DNA of 16,002 bases from an uncultured Eubacteriales bacterium (GTDB lineage Bacteria > Bacillota > Clostridia > Oscillospirales > Oscillospiraceae): the NCBI GenBank assembly GCA_900550705.1, contig URTG01000025.1:1-16002 (forward strand), given 5' to 3'. Position 1 is the first letter of the stretch. Each line of letters starts with the position of its first letter. The notes under the pieces were generated by a model that saw nothing but the letters and a program-made list of their open reading frames with translations, did not search any database and was not told the DNA's origin. Both the position numbers and the translations under genes were made by a program. Shown here piece after piece: positions 5,341-12,969 of this stretch.

Positions 5341-5673
5341 TTACAGATACTTTTTCAGCGCAACAACGGTCGTAGTCAAAACATCCGCGGCGATTTTTAG
5401 CTGCTGGGTGGTGCAGGTGGCCAGGAGGCGGTCGATTTCCTCCAGAACGGTGCCGCGTTCGGCAGGGGATTCGTCAAACAGAAGCTCGTCGGTTCGGACC
5501 TCCAGCGTCTCAGCCAGGGAGACAAGGACAGGCAGACTGAGCTTGGTGTTGCCGGTTTCAATATGGCTCATGTGGGTGGTGGAGATGCCGATGCGTTCCG
5601 CCAACTGCTCCTGCGACAGGCCGTGCGCCTTGCGCGTTTTCCGAATTCGTTGCCCGATTGCGTAGTAGTCCAT
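5341..5673 (-). CDS. XRE-family (Cro/cI-type) transcriptional regulator
   Basis: A 110-residue DNA-binding protein. The HTH_3 domain occupies about residues 6-62, with GLSQEQLAERIGISTTHMSHIETG giving the turn and recognition helices. A helical tail with EEIDRLLATCTTQQLKIAADVL (about 78-99) probably mediates dimerization. ATG start at 5673; the ribosome site is weak (GGCGGG about 8 bases upstream). It diverges from the SLH operon, and its likely -10, TACAAT (5708-5713), overlaps the -35 of that operon, so it may control both itself and the operon. Its 3' end runs straight into the antisense RNA unit. Whether it also controls the toxin-like locus is open. Family call secure, targets inferred. 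Confidence 0.92.
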   Translation of the reverse strand: MDYYAIGQRIRKTRKAHGLSQEQLAERIGISTTHMSHIETGNTKLSLPVLVSLAETLEVRTDELLFDESPAERGTVLEEIDRLLATCTTQQLKIAADVLTTTVVALKKYL

Positions 5674-5708
5674 AATAATCCCGCCTATATTGAGAAAATC
5701 TACTTGAA

Positions 5709-5737
5709 TTGTATAGGCATATATGTTAGGATATAAT
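5709..5737 (+). promoter_or_regulatory. Promoter of the SLH-peptidase operon
   Basis: TTGTAT (5709-5714), 17-base spacer, perfect TATAAT (5732-5737). The spacer contains the palindrome CATATATG (5718-5725), a plausible operator for the divergent XRE protein. Start near 5744 gives a leader of about 105 bases. Confidence 0.65.
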
Positions 5738-5776
5738 AAACTGTATGGGCGGAATTATGTGCATATGGTTTAAAAC

Positions 5777-5814
5777 GTAAGGCGGCACAGGTGGGAGAGA
5801 CCGCGGCGCTTTAC
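5777..5814 (+). other. Leader hairpin of the SLH operon
   Basis: GTAAGGCG (5777-5784) and CGCTTTAC (5807-5814) form an 8-pair stem (one G-U) closing a G-rich 22-base loop with a possible inner GGT/ACC stem. I could not match it to a riboswitch class. Confidence 0.45.
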
Positions 5815-5848
5815 CAAAAAATCAAGGAAAGGAATAGGGGGAAACAGT

Positions 5849-7297
5849 ATGAAATGCGTACTGCGAAATACGCTGGCACTGCTGTGTGTGGGTGCGCTGA
5901 CGGTCAGCCCGGCGCTGGCCGCCTCCTTCCCGGACGTGTCACGGAGCGCGAGCTACGCCGACGCGGTAGACTATGTCAGCAGCGAGGAATTTATGATCGG
6001 GGACCAAAATGGAAGATTCAATCCTTCCAAACCAGTGACCCGGGCGGAGATGGCTACGATCCTGTGTAATGTGCGGGGAGCCACCGGTTTTTTGTACACT
6101 GACGGAACTGTCTTCGCCGATGTTCCCACATCTCACTGGGCCAACCGTTATGTGGTCAAGGCGGCTGACATGGGGCTGGTCAGCGGATATGGGAACAGGA
6201 AGTTCGGCCCTTCGGATCAAGTGACCTATGAACAGGCCGTGACCATGCTGGTGACCGCCTCCGGCCTGAGTTCGGAAGCGGAGGCGTGGGGTGGTTATCC
6301 CTCTGGCTATCTGACCGTGGCATCGAAGCGGAACTATCTGACCGGGATCAATGCTCAAATCGGCGCTAAATTGACCCGAAGCCAGGTAGCGCGGATGCTG
6401 TATAACGCCTATGCCGACCCCGAGGACGATTATATTGACTACACGGAGCCGGGGGAGAATTACACCGACTACACAGAGCCAGAGGAGAACGTTAGTCAGG
6501 TTTATATTCCGCAGAAACTAGTTTTGGGTGATAAGGAAAATACTGGAATTTCAGAAGAAAATATTCCTTATACTGAATTCTATCCCGACGGTACCTGTGA
6601 AATGTTCTTTAATTGGGTATACGAGGTCGAAGTTGGTAAAAAGGACTATCAGGTTCAACGAGACAGTCAGGGAAAACTTATCATTATTTGTGCGCCGAAT
6701 AATGGCATGGGCGGTATACGATTTGTGGAAGGGTCTGACGGAACGTGGACTTATATCAGCGAAGGAATCGGGTTTATGTCCTGTGGTTCGAAGCTGGTTG
6801 TCGATGGTTCGGGCCGTGTCCCAGTGTCGTTGTACACAAAAACGATTGATTTGTTCTCGGAGTTGAAGGGCAAAACATTCTGGTTTACCTCTGGAATCGT
6901 GTGGCATACGGAACTTACCTTTGGTGCGAATGGCCGCTTTGAAGGGATGTATGTCGGCCGCTCTTATAGTGATACCTCTGACCCGGAAGGTACTTGGGAT
7001 ATGAGCGATTTTACCGGACGGTTCACAGATGTGGTCCGCCTGGATAATGAAACCTATTCCATGCGGATTGCGGAGTTTGATTATAATTCCGACGGCGGCG
7101 CTGCCCCCTATGGCATGGAGAATGCAGGGCTATTCTATGTCTATCTGCCAAACCGATACACCGGGGACCTGCCGGAGGCGTTTCTTGACTGGGCCGCTAT
7201 GCCAAATTCCTGGAGAGAAATTCCGAAAATGCTCCCACTGTGGGGCCTGTATAACGTAGGGGGTGAACGTGGCTTCACTTACACAGAAAGCAACTGA
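5849..7297 (+). CDS. Secreted SLH-domain protein with clostridial C-terminal domain
   Basis: A 482-residue surface protein. Signal peptide 1-24 with SPALA before the cut. SLH1 (about 26-80) has VTRAEMATILCN; SLH2 (about 88-142) has HWANRYVVKAADMGLVSGYG; SLH3 (about 148-190) is degenerate, with LTRSQVARMLYNAY. SLH triplets bind pyruvylated wall polymers and hold proteins at the surface. A tandem acidic repeat links to an unknown region (about 215-330). The last 140 residues (KGKTFWFTSGIVWHTELTF onward, then GTWDMSDFTGRF and ETYSMRI) resemble a beta-rich domain I recall from clostridial secreted proteins, function unknown. ATG 5849 has AGGGGG 7 bases upstream. First gene of a three-gene operon; its SLH part is a close paralogue of the next gene. 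The C-terminal half is visibly less GC-rich than the SLH part. Confidence 0.92.
   Translation: MKCVLRNTLALLCVGALTVSPALAASFPDVSRSASYADAVDYVSSEEFMIGDQNGRFNPSKPVTRAEMATILCNVRGATGFLYTDGTVFADVPTSHWANRYVVKAADMGLVSGYGNRKFGPSDQVTYEQAVTMLVTASGLSSEAEAWGGYPSGYLTVASKRNYLTGINAQIGAKLTRSQVARMLYNAYADPEDDYIDYTEPGENYTDYTEPEENVSQVYIPQKLVLGDKENTGISEENIPYTEFYPDGTCEMFFNWVYEVEVGKKDYQVQRDSQGKLIIICAPNNGMGGIRFVEGSDGTWTYISEGIGFMSCGSKLVVDGSGRVPVSLYTKTIDLFSELKGKTFWFTSGIVWHTELTFGANGRFEGMYVGRSYSDTSDPEGTWDMSDFTGRFTDVVRLDNETYSMRIAEFDYNSDGGAAPYGMENAGLFYVYLPNRYTGDLPEAFLDWAAMPNSWREIPKMLPLWGLYNVGGERGFTYTESN
6431..6490 (+). repeat. Tandem 30-base coding repeat
   Basis: Two adjacent in-frame 30-base units (6431-6460 and 6461-6490) encode YIDYTEPGEN and YTDYTEPEEN. 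They form an acidic, Tyr-rich linker between the SLH region and the C-terminal domain, and copy number could vary between strains. Confidence 0.85.
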
Positions 7298-7318
7298 CGA
7301 AAGAAGGAGGAACACAAC

Positions 7319-7894
7319 ATGAACATCAAGCAAGGTATCTCTGCGGCGGTGCTCTCGGCGGTGTTGGGGGGCGCGATGGTCTTCCCGGGCATGGCCGCCA
7401 GCTTCCCGGACGTGGCTTCGGGCGCGGACTACGCCGAGGCGGTGGACTACGTCAGCGACATGGGGCTGATGGTGGGGGACAAAACCGGAAAATTCCACCC
7501 CGACCAGGCCGTGACCCGGGCGGAGATGGCCACCATCCTGTGCAATATGCTGGGAGAGACCGAAAACCTGTCCACCGACGGCTCCGTCTTCACCGATGTC
7601 CCGGCCGACCACTGGGCCAACCGCTATGTGGTCAAGGCGGCGGAGCTGGGCCTGGTCAGCGGATACGGGAATGGGAAATTCGGACCTTCGGATAAGGTGA
7701 CGTATGAACAGGCGATTACGATGGTAGTCCAGGCAATGAGTTTGGGCGACTACGCACTGGCGGCAGGCGGGTATCCCGACGGCTATATCACCGTTGCCCA
7801 AGAGTTCGGCCTGGTCCGTGGGCTTTCCTCATCAGTGGGAAGCCCCATGCCAAGAAGCGAAATTGCGATTCTAATTTATAACACGCAAGTGTAA
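7319..7894 (+). CDS. Secreted SLH-only protein
   Basis: A 191-residue protein that is essentially signal peptide (1-26, GMA before the cut) plus three SLH repeats: about 28-82 (AVTRAEMATILCN), 91-145 (HWANRYVVKAAELGLVSGYG) and 150-190, the last weak with MPRSEIAILIYN and ending at the chain terminus. It has no effector domain, so it can only be a wall-binding module or partner unless it binds something through SLH itself. It is highly similar to the SLH part of the preceding gene, pointing to tandem duplication. AAGGAGG (7304-7310) precedes ATG 7319, 21 bases after the upstream stop. Its own stop codon overlaps the ribosome site of the next gene, so the two are probably translationally coupled. 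Confidence 0.93.
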   Translation: MNIKQGISAAVLSAVLGGAMVFPGMAASFPDVASGADYAEAVDYVSDMGLMVGDKTGKFHPDQAVTRAEMATILCNMLGETENLSTDGSVFTDVPADHWANRYVVKAAELGLVSGYGNGKFGPSDKVTYEQAITMVVQAMSLGDYALAAGGYPDGYITVAQEFGLVRGLSSSVGSPMPRSEIAILIYNTQV

Positions 7895-7907
7895 GGAGAT
7901 GGGTTTT

Positions 7908-9692
7908 GTGAAACGCCGTATTATGCACATATTGCTTTCCGTTTGTATGATTCTGACGGTGCTCGTTCCGGTCCCGACCGCATATGCCGCAACGGCAGCG
8001 CCTACAACGGATGCCGAGGTCAGAGCGAGAATCGATGAATTATATGGTTTACTTGGCGGTAAATATTTTACCGTCAGTGGAAAACGTTGCTACCACAATG
8101 CAGAGTTTGGAGGCAGCAATGCATGTAGAGTCAACTATATTATGAAATCTTCGTGGTTCAAAGCCATGTTTGGGAATGTTGCTCCCTCTCAGCTGTTTAA
8201 GAGCGGTGGCGCTTCCTGCGTGGGCTTCGCTCAATTTGCTGAATGGTATATTTATCGAGCCAATAATAGCGATAACGTAAGACGAGACGAATCCGCAACC
8301 GTTTGGGGTGTACCCTTAACTTATGAAGGAATCTCGAAATATGCTGGTATCGGTGATTATCTGTGGTACAACGATCATCATGCAATAATCCTTGTCGATT
8401 ATAATTCTTCCGGTATTACTGTATTGGACTCAAACTGGGACCACGACTGTAAAGTACAAATGCGTACAATCCCATATAGTAGCGGAAGTAAGGTTAACAT
8501 TTGTAAATTGTACTCCGCTACTCAAGGGAGAAACAACTCTACCTCCTGCACGTCACATCAAAAGGGCAAGTATCTGTGGTATGAACAGGTACATCCGCAT
8601 TATAACTATTGGCGCTGTTCTGTGTGCGGCCGGCAATTCTCGGATGGGTCTACAGCCAAAGTGGATTCCTGCTCGCTCTGTAAGGGCACGAACCAGGTCG
8701 CTACACCTGCACCTGCGGCCACGAAGATTTCTTTCTCCGACCTTACCACCCCTGGCAATCTGACGGAGGGAACCGGAGGACACATCAACGGCTATATCTA
8801 CTCCTCCAGCAGCCCAATTTGCTCCGTTTCCGCTCAGGTATACAACGAAAGCGGAAACGCCGTGCTCAGTGCCTCGTCCAGTGGATTCAGTGTATCGAAA
8901 TACGGTCCGCTGAACAATTCTAAAATCGACGCAGAACTGAAATTCGGAAGTCTTCCGGCGGGAACTTATTCCATCCAGTACACGGCCAAGGCGAAAGACG
9001 GAACCACTGCGACAACCAGAACTGACGCCTTTACGATTACTGGTAAGGTGCCCACCCCCGTTCCGGAACCTACCCCCACGCCTACCCCTACCCCCGCGCC
9101 TACTCCCACCCCCACCCCCACCCACGACACCCATACGAAGGGGGCGTTCCAGTTTGCGGAGGAAGTCCATCCTCACCGCAACTACTACAAGTGCTCCGTC
9201 TGCGGGGAAAACTTTACGGACGGCACCACCTCCACGCTGGATTCCTGCCAAATTTGCAACCCGGTAAAGGAGGATATATGGACACCTTGGAGTGACTGGT
9301 CCACCACCCCCGCCTATGCCTCCGCCACCCGTGAGGTGGAGACGAAGACGGAACACGTCGCCAAAACTGAGACCCAGTACCGCTATGGCCGCTATGCCAA
9401 CGTGGGGCACGACTGCTGGTGCAGCACCTATCTGGCCGGCCTGGGCTACGGCAGCTCCTGGTATGAGGCGACGGACTGGTCCACCCAGCGGTTCAGCACC
9501 AGCGGGCGGGACTGGACCTGTGGCTCCTGCGGCGGCAGCCACACCGGCGTGGACCACTACGGCTCCGACGGCCGCCCCTGGTGGAAGGAATATAAATCCC
9601 CCGACGGCCTGAGCTACTATTGGGAGGAATCCCGCACTGTGGACAACGGCTCCGACGTGACCTACTACCGCTACCGCGACAAGATCAACTGA
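7908..9692 (+). CDS. Secreted CHAP/papain-like cysteine peptidase or amidase, multidomain
   Basis: A 594-residue exported protein. Start GTG 7908 is chosen because AAGGAG (7893-7898) is 9 bases upstream; the ATG at 7899 directly abuts it and is unusable. Signal peptide 1-27 (AYA). Catalytic domain about 35-205: Cys104 in GGASCVGFAQFAEW, His157/158 in DHHAIIL, Asn176 or Asp174 in LDSNWD, the order of CHAP/papain-fold enzymes. Then a Cys4 module (Cys237/240/255/258), an Ig-like beta domain (about 273-378), a Pro-Thr linker (381-405), a second Cys4 module (Cys429/432/447/450), and a C-terminal Trp/Tyr-rich region starting WTPWSDWSTTPAYASATREV with four further Cys (503, 505, 538, 541). The substrate may be peptidoglycan or a surface protein. 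It lacks SLH domains, though its operon partners have them. Confidence 0.85.
   Translation: MKRRIMHILLSVCMILTVLVPVPTAYAATAAPTTDAEVRARIDELYGLLGGKYFTVSGKRCYHNAEFGGSNACRVNYIMKSSWFKAMFGNVAPSQLFKSGGASCVGFAQFAEWYIYRANNSDNVRRDESATVWGVPLTYEGISKYAGIGDYLWYNDHHAIILVDYNSSGITVLDSNWDHDCKVQMRTIPYSSGSKVNICKLYSATQGRNNSTSCTSHQKGKYLWYEQVHPHYNYWRCSVCGRQFSDGSTAKVDSCSLCKGTNQVATPAPAATKISFSDLTTPGNLTEGTGGHINGYIYSSSSPICSVSAQVYNESGNAVLSASSSGFSVSKYGPLNNSKIDAELKFGSLPAGTYSIQYTAKAKDGTTATTRTDAFTITGKVPTPVPEPTPTPTPTPAPTPTPTPTHDTHTKGAFQFAEEVHPHRNYYKCSVCGENFTDGTTSTLDSCQICNPVKEDIWTPWSDWSTTPAYASATREVETKTEHVAKTETQYRYGRYANVGHDCWCSTYLAGLGYGSSWYEATDWSTQRFSTSGRDWTCGSCGGSHTGVDHYGSDGRPWWKEYKSPDGLSYYWEESRTVDNGSDVTYYRYRDKIN
9048..9122 (+). 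repeat. Pro-Thr low-complexity linker repeat
   Basis: Runs of CCTACC/CCCACC-type codons encode a Thr-Pro repeat of about 25 residues between the Ig-like domain and the second Cys4 module, typical of a stiff extracellular spacer. Slippage here could change linker length. Confidence 0.85.
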
Positions 9693-9700
9693 ACGAAAAC

Positions 9701-9732
9701 AGGGCGGCACTCCCCCACCGGAGTGCCGCCCT
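9701..9732. terminator. Bidirectional terminator between convergent genes
   Basis: Perfect 13-bp stem, AGGGCGGCACTCC (9701-9713) and GGAGTGCCGCCCT (9720-9732), loop of 6. It lies between the peptidase stop (9692) and the WYL gene stop (9738). The minus strand reads GTTTTCGTT afterwards, so it works best for the WYL gene; the plus side has only a weak T-tract. Confidence 0.85.
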
Positions 9733-9737
9733 TCCGT

Positions 9738-10724
9738 TTACTCCTCCCCCTCCAGCGCCGCCTGCAGGCTGCGGCGGTACATGGACACGGCATCCTTGGG
9801 GGCGGCCAGGGTGAGGCCGCCGGCGAGACCGAACAGCCAGCCGAAGAACTGGGGGCTGAGGACCACGGGGAGGGTAACGGTGAAGTGGTCGGGGCCGTCG
9901 GGGACCAGGATCACGTCCTGGCCGAAGCGGTCCCAGACCACGCCGGCCATATCCCGCCGCCCCCGGAGGGTGACGGTCATCTCCCGGCCGCGGTACATTC
10001 CGAAGTGCTTCTGGCCGTATTGGGCCAGCTGAAAGTCGGGGCAGCGGTCCCGCCCCTGGATGGGCAGGGAGGTGACCACGATCTGGAGCATTTTGTCCAC
10101 CCGGTAGTGCCGCAGCTCCCGGCTGGTGTGGTCAAAGGCCACCAGATAGTAGTTCTCGTTGTTCCAGATCAGGCCGTAGGGGGAGACGGCGTATCGCCGC
10201 CCCTCCCGCCGGAGGACCTTCTGCCGGGTCAGGTCGTAGTCGAAATACTGAAAGGTAATGGCCCGCTGGACGGCCAGGGCCTGGTGGAGCTTGTCCACGT
10301 TGTAGTAGATACTCTCGTTCATCACCTTGATCCGGCCGCTGACGTAGACCTGCCGCTGGAGCTGCCGGGCCTGGTGGACGCTGACCAGCTGCTCCAGCTT
10401 GGCCAGGAGCGCGTCGCTCTTTTTCTGGGTGATGAACCGGGAGGACTGCACCGCGTCCATGAGCAGCTTCACCTCGGGCAGCTCAAAGTCCCGGGTCCCC
10501 ACGAACCAGCCGGGGGACTTGCCCTTGCGGGACTGCACGTCCAGGCCGCAGCTCCGCAGGGTCTCCAGGTCGTCGTAAATGCTCTTGCGCTCGGCGCTGA
10601 TGTCGTAGCGGTCCAGGGCATCAATGATCTGGGCCACCGTCATGGGGTGGTCCTCATCCGTCTGCCGCAGGAGGATCTGAGAAAGGCGCAGCAGCTTCGT
10701 CTTCTGATTGGTTCGTCTCGGCAC
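9738..10724 (-). CDS. WYL-domain transcriptional regulator
   Basis: A 328-residue regulator. An N-terminal winged HTH (about 8-65) has MTVAQIIDALDRYDISAERKSIYDDLETLRSCGLDV, the DeoR-like form found in this class. The WYL domain (about 135-215) has the core PYGLIWNNENYYLVAFD (182-198) followed by RHYRVDKM; the name-giving WYL is YYL here. A C-terminal WCX-type extension follows. WYL domains bind nucleic acid or other ligands and control, among others, DNA-damage and defence genes. GTG at 10724 is chosen because AAGGAGG (10734-10740) is 9 bases upstream; the frame stays open to 10889 but that stretch contains this gene's promoter. Divergent from RNase J. Target unknown; candidate binding repeats lie in the shared region. 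Confidence 0.93.
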   Translation of the reverse strand: MPRRTNQKTKLLRLSQILLRQTDEDHPMTVAQIIDALDRYDISAERKSIYDDLETLRSCGLDVQSRKGKSPGWFVGTRDFELPEVKLLMDAVQSSRFITQKKSDALLAKLEQLVSVHQARQLQRQVYVSGRIKVMNESIYYNVDKLHQALAVQRAITFQYFDYDLTRQKVLRREGRRYAVSPYGLIWNNENYYLVAFDHTSRELRHYRVDKMLQIVVTSLPIQGRDRCPDFQLAQYGQKHFGMYRGREMTVTLRGRRDMAGVVWDRFGQDVILVPDGPDHFTVTLPVVLSPQFFGWLFGLAGGLTLAAPKDAVSMYRRSLQAALEGEE

Positions 10725-10821
10725 CGATAGTCCCCTCCTTGCTCCTCGGCGGCCTCCGGCCCCGGGGAGGATTTTCTTTATCCTAGCAGAGTATCTGTCC
10801 CATAAACCGGACTTTTCTTGC

Positions 10822-10850
10822 AGTATACCAGAGCGCAGCCCCCTTGCCAA
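10822..10850 (-). promoter_or_regulatory. Promoter of the WYL regulator
   Basis: Minus strand: TTGGCA (10845-10850), 17-base spacer, TATACT (10822-10827) preceded by TGG, giving an extended -10. Start near 10815, leader about 90 bases. The -35 lies inside a palindrome, CCCCTTG-C-CAAGGGG (10840-10854). Confidence 0.75.
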
Positions 10851-10890
10851 GGGGACCGGACGGATTATGACAGAATTTTTACGGAGCACC

Positions 10891-10922
10891 TGGTATACTT
10901 TTCGAAAAAAGTGTGGTATACT
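10891..10922 (+). promoter_or_regulatory. Tandem extended -10 elements upstream of RNase J
   Basis: TGGTATACT occurs at 10891-10899 and 10914-10922, each fitting the extended -10 pattern TGnTATAAT with one change. I see no good -35 for either. The same nonamer is the -10 of the divergent WYL promoter, so the repeats may instead be sites for a shared regulator. Starts near 10906 or 10929 would give an RNase J leader of about 380-405 bases. Confidence 0.5.
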
Positions 10923-11310
10923 GATTCACGAACACCTTGGTCAGCCGGACGGCTTGTCCCCCCATGGACGGAGAGCGCGGCGCGGCAGACCTTGATTTTT
11001 CTTTGGTTTATACGCGGAGCAGCGCCCCCTTCGGCGGCGCACCGCGTCTAAATATATCCCGCGCCCCTGAACCGTGAATAGCGACAGGCGGGGACGGCCG
11101 CGGGTCCGTTACAATGAGCAGACCGGACGCAAGACGAAGCAGACGGGTTTTTCTCCCCGGCGAGGCAGGGCCGCGGAGGACGCCCCCCTTCGTCTGCTTG
11201 TGTGCGCCCCGGTTTGCCCCCATCGTCTGAAATCGTCCTCCCAAGCCTGCGTTCCTGAGAGAAGGCAGGCTGCCAGCGGGAGCAACACAAAAGGAGCATC
11301 GAATTATTTT
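10923..11310 (+). other. Long structured leader of RNase J, no gene seen
   Basis: No supported gene. A two-part hairpin at 11012-11047 has outer ACGCGG/CCGCGT and inner GCGCC/GGCGC stems. Further on, AAGCAGACG (11137-11145) can pair with CGTCTGCTT (11191-11199), with a T-run (GGGTTTTTC, about 11145-11153) just after the first strand. An in-frame open extension of RNase J back to 11074 exists but has no ribosome site. RNase J genes can be controlled through their own mRNAs, so a regulatory leader is plausible but unproven. Confidence 0.4.
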
Positions 11311-12969
11311 ATGGCAGAAAAATTGAAAATTATTTCGCTGGGCGGTCTGAATGAGATCGGCAAGAACATGACCGTGTACGAATACGGCGGCGACCTTATC
11401 GTGGTGGACTGCGGCATGGGCTTCCCCGACGACGATATGTACGGCATCGACGTGGTCATTCCCGACGTGAGCTACCTCATCAAAAACCAGCAGAAGATCC
11501 GGGGCATTTTCATCACCCACGGCCACGAGGACCATATCGGTGCGCTGCCCTATGTCCTCCGGTCCATCAACGCCCCCATCTACGCCACCCGCATGAGCGC
11601 CGGCCTCATCAAGCTGAAGCTGGAGGAGCACCGCCTGCTGGACAAGACCAAGCTCATCACCTGCGAGGCCGGGGCGGTGGTCAAGGCCGGCAAGTTCAGC
11701 GTGGAGTTCATCCATGTGAACCACTCCATTGCCGACGCGGTGGCCTTTGCCATCAAGTGCCCCGTGGGCACCTGCGTCCACACCGGCGACTTTAAGATCG
11801 ACACCACCCCCATCCAGGGCGGCATGATGGACCTGGCCCGCCTGGGCGAGCTGGGCAAGGAGGGCGTTCTGGCTCTGCTGGCCGACTCCACCAATGTGGA
11901 GCGCCCGGGCTATACCCGCAGCGAACGCAGCGTGGGCGCGTCCTTCGATGCGCTGTTCCGGGGCTGCGAGGAGCGGATCATCGTCACCACCTTCGCCTCC
12001 AACGTAGACCGAATCCAGCAGATCATCGACGTGGCCGCCCGCTACGGACGGAAGGTGGCCGTCACCGGCCGGTCGATGGAGAATGTGATGAAGGTCTCCT
12101 CGGAGCTGGGGTATATGAACATCCCCAGCGGGATTCTGATGGACCTGAACCACATCAAGTCCCTGCCCAAGAACAAGGTGTGCATCATCACCACCGGCAG
12201 CCAGGGCGAGACCATGTCCGCCCTGACCCGCATGGCCTTCAACACCCACCGCCAGGTGGACCTGATGCCCGGCGACCGGGTCATTATCTCCGCCAGCGCC
12301 ATCCCGGGCAACGAGAACGCCATCGGCAACGTGGTCAACGAGCTGTATCGCAAGGGGGCCGAGGTGCTCAACGAGCGGGAGCTGGCCCTGCACGTCTCCG
12401 GCCACGCCTGCCAGGAGGAGCTGAAGATCGTCCACGCCCTGGTAAAGCCCAAGTTCTTCATCCCCGTCCACGGCGAGCAGCGGATGCTCCAGATCCACGG
12501 CAAACTGGCCCAGGGCATGGGCATGGACCCCAACCAGGTTCTCATCAGCGACATCGGCAAGGTCATGGAGCTCACCCCCAACTCCGCCAAGATCACCGGC
12601 ACCGTCACCGCCGGCCAGGTCTTTGTAGACGGCTACGGCGTGGGCGACGTGGGCAGCGTGGTCCTGCGGGACCGCCGCCACCTGGCCCAGGACGGCGTGA
12701 TCGTGGTGGTCCTCTCCATGTCCGGCGAGGACGGCACCCTGGTCTCCGGCCCGGACATCATCACCCGCGGCTTTGTCTATGTCAAGGAGTCGGAGGGCCT
12801 GATGGAGGATCTGCGCCAGGTGGCCCTGGAGGCCATCCAGAGCGTAGACACCCGCTACTCCACCGACTGGTCCGCCATCAAGGGCGTCATCAAGGGCGAC
12901 CTGTCCAACTACCTGTATAAGAAAACCAAGCGCAGCCCCATGATCCTGCCGGTCATCATGGAGGTATAA
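11311..12969 (+). CDS. rnj: Ribonuclease J
   Basis: A 552-residue metallo-beta-lactamase/beta-CASP ribonuclease with 5'-3' exonuclease and endonuclease activity; it matures rRNA and degrades mRNA in Firmicutes. Zinc motif HGHEDH at 70-75 (His70, His72, Asp74, His75), a further His near VNHS (138), HTGD with Asp160, then DSTNVERPGYT and, in the beta-CASP part, SGHACQEELK and PVHGEQRML. The C-terminal domain ends IMEV. Length is typical. ATG 11311 begins MAEKLKIISLGGLNEIGKN, the usual family N-terminus. The ribosome site AAGGAG (11291-11296) is 14 bases away, longer than usual. Transcribed divergently from the WYL regulator and closed by a strong terminator. Whether it is RNase J1 or J2 is not clear; a single-J genome is plausible. 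Confidence 0.96.
   Translation: MAEKLKIISLGGLNEIGKNMTVYEYGGDLIVVDCGMGFPDDDMYGIDVVIPDVSYLIKNQQKIRGIFITHGHEDHIGALPYVLRSINAPIYATRMSAGLIKLKLEEHRLLDKTKLITCEAGAVVKAGKFSVEFIHVNHSIADAVAFAIKCPVGTCVHTGDFKIDTTPIQGGMMDLARLGELGKEGVLALLADSTNVERPGYTRSERSVGASFDALFRGCEERIIVTTFASNVDRIQQIIDVAARYGRKVAVTGRSMENVMKVSSELGYMNIPSGILMDLNHIKSLPKNKVCIITTGSQGETMSALTRMAFNTHRQVDLMPGDRVIISASAIPGNENAIGNVVNELYRKGAEVLNERELALHVSGHACQEELKIVHALVKPKFFIPVHGEQRMLQIHGKLAQGMGMDPNQVLISDIGKVMELTPNSAKITGTVTAGQVFVDGYGVGDVGSVVLRDRRHLAQDGVIVVVLSMSGEDGTLVSGPDIITRGFVYVKESEGLMEDLRQVALEAIQSVDTRYSTDWSAIKGVIKGDLSNYLYKKTKRSPMILPVIMEV

Noticed and set aside
5777..5814. Glycine or other known riboswitch (GGGAGAGACC looks like part of one)
   Set aside because: The remaining conserved glycine-aptamer segments are absent and the following gene is a surface protein.
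7899..7907. ATG at 7899 as peptidase start
   Set aside because: It directly abuts the ribosome site AAGGAG with no spacing; GTG at 7908 has normal spacing and starts the signal peptide.
11074..11310. 79-residue N-terminal extension of RNase J from GTG
   Set aside because: Open in frame but no ribosome site at 11074, composition unlike RNase J, and ATG 11311 gives the standard family N-terminus.
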